Positions 12,468 through 12,577 of a stretch of DNA of 12,577 nucleotides are shown piece by piece. The notes beneath the pieces were generated by a model. The model did not search any database. It was given only the letters and a program-made list of their open reading frames with translations, and was not told where the DNA came from. The stretch covers positions 1 through 12,577 of the forward strand of contig JBOHUX010000060.1 in assembly GCA_050734915.1 (NCBI GenBank). Direction: 5' to 3'. The DNA comes from JBOHUX01 sp050734915. GTDB lineage: Bacteria; Chloroflexota; Dormibacteria; Dormibacterales; Dormibacteraceae. The number at the start of each line of letters is the position of its first letter. Within the stretch, counting starts at the first letter, position 1. The position numbers were made by a program, and so were the translations under genes.

Positions 12468-12577
12468 GGTCGCGCGCGATCAGGCGGCGGATCGCCGCCG
12501 CACCCACCTCGAGAAGGCGCTCCATGAAGCCGGGCGCGACGTGCTCGATCCCCCCCTCGCCCACCTCGTCCACGCAG
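12448..12577 (-). CDS. C-terminal end of an unrecognised protein, runs off right edge
   Basis: The last 42 codons of a gene entering from the right edge, ending in TAG at 12450-12448, inside upp. The visible tail reads CVDEVGEGGIEHVAPGFM and then an Ala/Arg/Leu-rich helix (ERLLEVGAAAIRRLIARDRA). Codon use is like that of the neighbours, with G or C in the third position of nearly every codon. I do not recognise the family. The 20-bp overlap with upp and shared strand make an operon likely, so a role in nucleotide or nucleobase metabolism is possible but unproven. It might be only a chance open frame, but the 43-codon stretch with coherent bias argues for a real gene. Confidence 0.55.
   Translation of the reverse strand, partial: CVDEVGEGGIEHVAPGFMERLLEVGAAAIRRLIARDRAAAGQ

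Noticed and set aside
1..12577. Mobile elements, CRISPR arrays, direct-repeat arrays or phage genes
   Set aside because: No repeated units, terminal inverted repeats, transposase or integrase motifs were seen on either strand.

Overview
The window is a GC-rich bacterial chromosomal segment, roughly 70% G+C by eye, with densely packed genes, very strong G/C third-position bias and long antisense shadow frames. Several starts are GTG, TTG or apparently CTG, and one promoter sits directly against its start codon (leaderless style). This fits an uncultured high-GC soil or sediment lineage such as Chloroflexota, Actinomycetota or Rokubacteria. The sequence alone does not decide between them. I see no mobile elements, CRISPR arrays, rRNA or intact tRNA genes.

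Layout. From 9895 down to 1 all genes lie on the minus strand and run as a near-continuous train: a secreted M23 metallopeptidase with an Fn3-like tail (8795-9895); a DinB/ClbS-like four-helix protein (8225-8752); a fatty acyl-CoA reductase fused to a HAD phosphatase (5851-8211); a zinc alcohol dehydrogenase (4673-5848); a LarA-like/DUF2088 protein (3095-4672); a PlsC-type acyltransferase (2214-3098); translation initiation factor IF-1 (1866-2159); an M29-type aminopeptidase (837-1838); a short PfkB-like protein without its catalytic Asp (194-814); and the 5' end of an M19 membrane dipeptidase (1-197). On the plus strand are an MDR-type quinone/alcohol dehydrogenase (9979-11034) and surE (11031-11816). 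They converge on upp (11847-12467, minus), which overlaps the tail of an unrecognised gene running off the right edge.

How the genes may work together. The four genes at 8211-2214 are joined by a 2-bp gap, a 0-bp junction and a 4-bp GTGA overlap, so they are probably co-translated. Their families (acyl-CoA reduction to alcohol, phosphatase, alcohol oxidation, Ni-pincer racemase fold, acyl transfer) suggest a pathway for an unusual neutral lipid or phospholipid. This cassette is the best candidate for an undescribed system. The 1-1838 cluster (M29, PfkB-like, M19) looks like peptide or amino-acid catabolism. surE and upp are nucleotide metabolism and salvage genes.

The other notable points are translational: an infA copy away from ribosomal-protein genes with a basic N-terminal extension and a competing start, and a surE frame with no ATG/GTG/TTG start but a well-placed Shine-Dalgarno in front of CTG.
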